From Zonotrichia leucophrys gambelii (taxonomy: Eukaryota; Chordata; Aves; Passeriformes; Passerellidae): a stretch of DNA of 64,000 bases. The notes beneath the pieces were generated by a model. The model had not been told where the DNA came from. It saw only the letters and a program-made list of their open reading frames with translations, and searched no databases. Made by a program: the position numbers and the translations under genes. Location of the stretch: positions 96,289,412-96,353,411 of the forward strand of contig NC_088171.1 in NCBI RefSeq assembly GCF_028769735.1, given 5' to 3'. Of the stretch, positions 61,268 to 64,000 are shown in pieces. How positions within the stretch are numbered: the stretch's first letter is position 1; each line of letters starts with the position of its first letter.

Positions 61268-64000
61268 CCATCTCCCACAGTTTCTTACATCAGCTTGGAA
61301 GGCATGTGTCAAAAAATATATCTGAAATATGTTAATTTTCTTGTAGGCTCTTGATTTCAGTATTTGCACAAAACATCCTGATAGACCTTTGTTTTAGAAA
61401 AGCGATGAAAATGATCTAATGATTTCTTTGTACAAAGAACTTTCTCCCAAAGCAGTATTTACTGAGTATTTGCTATCTTGTATTTACCAACGTCTTTCCT
61501 TCTCTTATGTGTTTTTAAAATGTGCCAGAAAATATTGTTTCTGAAACTAACTGTAGGTTAATATTCTATGCCAAGACATTTTCACTGACATTCAGACTAA
61601 ATTTCTATTATTACTATTCCTATTATTATTATTATTGATATTATATTACTCTTTGAAATTATGTTTTGTTTTACCATGAATAGCATCCCCTCCCACATAT
61701 TTGCAACCTTCTGACATTTCTAACCCTAGTGAATATAGAGAATACAGCACAGAGAGCATCTGTTTTCACTGAAAAATTGGTAAGTTGCAATAGGCATATT
61801 TTCCACTTGTGCAGGATGAAACACCTTTCTTTTCCCGTGCTCACAGATGTACAAAATCTAAAGGTACCAACAGCAAATACTGTCAATATACAGGGCTGCC
61901 ATGAGTTCAGAAACTGTTATGGGAAAACATTTTGTATTTCTAAATGGGAAATAGCCATTGAATTCTGTTCTTTGTCAGGCATATGCAAATACTTCAATTT
62001 TTTTTTTTTTAATTATTTTCTTTTTCTCTTACTGTATTTGGGTATTCTACACAATATCCATAACCGCAGGATATCAGTGTTTTGAGTTTTGATATCTAAC
62101 CATTATTCACCAAAGGTGTGATGGACTTAGCATTGAATAATTTTCTTCACCCAGTCCTCATGTGGACCTGGATTTCATATTGGCTAGAGGTGTACTGAAC
62201 AGGTGAAATAAAATCTCATGTACAAATAAGAGGACTCCTTTGCCTAAACAAACAAAACTAAGAGTAGTCTCAGAAAAAAGCAATAAATGTGTTATCACAA
62301 CAGGAAATAGGCCAACCATGCTTTATGAAGTCCTTCAGATTTGCCCTGGGTCCTATAATGCCTTCATCTAAATTATCTACCTGAAGTAATTTGTATTGGC
62401 TTTCCACGGTGAAATTTCCTGTTCAGTTCAGTCAGTGTTCAGTGTTAGAATTTGGCAGAAATTTGTCTTGCTCAGCAATATTTATTAGCAATGGGAAATT
62501 CTAAAACAAGTGAGGGAAATAATTATGTATAATTTCATGCAAATGCGACCACTTGAAAGAGAGAAATGCTCCTCAAAATTATAAAAAAATACAGGCATGT
62601 GAATTTGTTTTTTTTTAAATATTGTCCAAGTGTCTTTGCAGTGCAGGTTAGAAAACTGATCTTAAAAATGTACATAGCATGGTTTATCAGTAATGGCCCT
62701 AAACAGTCAGCCTGGAACTGATTAAAAGGCCTCAGTACGTGGAGCTGCCTGAGACTGTGTTCACTCTGGTATTGTGCCAAGATAACACATTTCTACTGCT
62801 TTTGAACTCAAATTGCACAGGGCTATCTGGACTCATTAAGACATCTGATAAGCTCCTTGCTTCTGATACCTCCATTTCACAGGGTGATCAAAGCTTTGAA
62901 ACCAAAAGGTCAATTTGCACAGAAAATGGTGTTTGAATGGCCATGAGGAGCACTGACTTGTACTGTCCCTTTTCTGAGCAAAAACTGTATAGTAATTATA
63001 ATTTTCAATGTTAAGGGTAAGGCTTTAGTTGTGTGCAAACAGATTCTGGCCTAACAGGGTAACACACACAGCCACAGGCTGGTGCCTTCACATATTACAT
63101 GACCCTTCATTTCTTGGCTGCCACATTTCCAGACGCCAGACCTTGTGGGTGGCAGCAGCCGTGTACCACACAGCTGGTGACATGGGAGGGATGCCCTAGT
63201 GTCAGGGGCCACCTGTCACCAATGTCACATACATCTCTCTGGCAAACTTCAGGATTCCAGGGAAGGCCATGCAGGCACCTCCATGACAGGCCTGCTGTCT
63301 CTACACTGTAAGATGCCCATGGAAGTACAAAACTAAAAATCTTGCAAATGCTCAATGCCTAATCCTAGTAATTCCAGTTGGTTCATTGCTCCCAACATAA
63401 ATACTCCCCTGAGGAGTCTACACAATACATGGGTATATTCTTGCCATGGTTTCTTTTGCTTTAGCCCCACAAGATCAGAACTACTTTAGCTGGAGTAAAC
63501 CTGGGAGAAACCATGATAATAATTTCAATTATCTGTGTAGAAATTTGATTCGCTAGTTATTCATGATGCCTCTCTAGCTATCATTGAACACCCATTCATT
63601 GAGTATATTTAATACAATCCTACAAGTTTTTTAAGTTATAAGACTTTTCCTTTCACTCCAGATAAAGTTCTGCTTAGATCAAATCCCAACAGTTAGCTGG
63701 TAATTAGGACAGTAAAAATAAGTGATTTAAACTTTACTCTTGTACATTTTTTGTTGGGAGCAATTAGAATGGTAACTCTTCACATATTGGAATTTCAGAA
63801 TAAAGGAAGATATAATTTAGAATAATAAAAAACTATTTTGTGAACACTCTAATTTGACTTCATGACAAGAACAAGGCAATTAATTAAATCTGAAGAGTTG
63901 CTCAAGACAAGTTAAGAGCTATAAGCATGGACTTAAATAAAATCCAGTGACATGGAATTTGTTTACAGAGAATTTTAATTCTATGGAGAGAAGAGTAATA

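Larger units (their letters stand above)
60346..64000. other. Noncoding stretch to the window end
   Basis: No gene recognised. Items of note: a mixed-composition part at 60890-61290 with a MEF2-like word, an ATT-rich run at about 61608-61637, a T run near 61999-62010, and a GC-richer patch at about 63050-63330. The 118-codon plus frame at 61729-62085 has no recognised motif. Confidence 0.5.

Overview
This window looks like a stretch of bird nuclear DNA, most likely from a songbird. It is AT-rich and CpG-poor, and most reading frames are short. It carries many copies of the avian CR1 LINE, plus several endogenous retrovirus LTR families that I recognise from passerine genomes. I found no host protein-coding exon, tRNA, rRNA, CRISPR array or CpG island that I could support. 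The best description is an intergenic region or the inside of a very large intron.

Layout, left to right. A CR1 (antisense) lies at 1-640. A long sense CR1 (about 1.51-3.07 kb) keeps ORF2 linker and reverse-transcriptase remnants, and a sense CR1 tail lies at 4.56-5.02 kb. A long plain stretch then runs to a solo LTR at 14.89-15.28 kb with a perfect 6-bp target duplication. A degraded antisense LTR lies at 17.49-18.13 kb. A stretch with four small tandem or direct duplications (19.2-22.3 kb) leads to an LTR at 24.94-25.59 kb that runs straight into a CCTT/CCTG microsatellite. A CR1 3' end lies at 27.42-27.52 kb, a 184-codon open frame with a perfect 16-bp hairpin at 32.0-32.6 kb, and a 227-bp CCCTT/CCCCTT array at 34.56 kb.

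The right half holds an antisense ERVL-like LTR fragment (35.58-36.04 kb), an antisense CR1 (38.55-39.64 kb), a sense ERV LTR (about 42.66-43.33 kb) with an interferon-response-like motif just upstream, and a sense CR1 3' end (44.31-44.52 kb). After these come an antisense LTR (45.99-46.58 kb), antisense CR1s at 50.71-51.19 and 53.39-54.30 kb, a 1.15-kb antisense solo LTR (56.68-57.83 kb) only 217 bp from a second 6-bp-TSD solo LTR (58.05-58.43 kb), and a sense CR1 (59.59-60.35 kb). The rest, to 64 kb, is plain noncoding DNA.

No genes act together here. The biological content is the record of retroelement insertion and decay: solo LTRs with readable target duplications, CR1 copies in both orientations with dead reverse transcriptase, and microsatellites that arose inside or at the edges of those elements. 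I saw no convincing new biological system. The items most worth checking are the LTR-edge microsatellite, the G-quadruplex/triplex-prone array, the 16-bp hairpin inside the longest non-repetitive frame, and the ISRE-like site beside an LTR. Repeat family names are from memory and were not searched.
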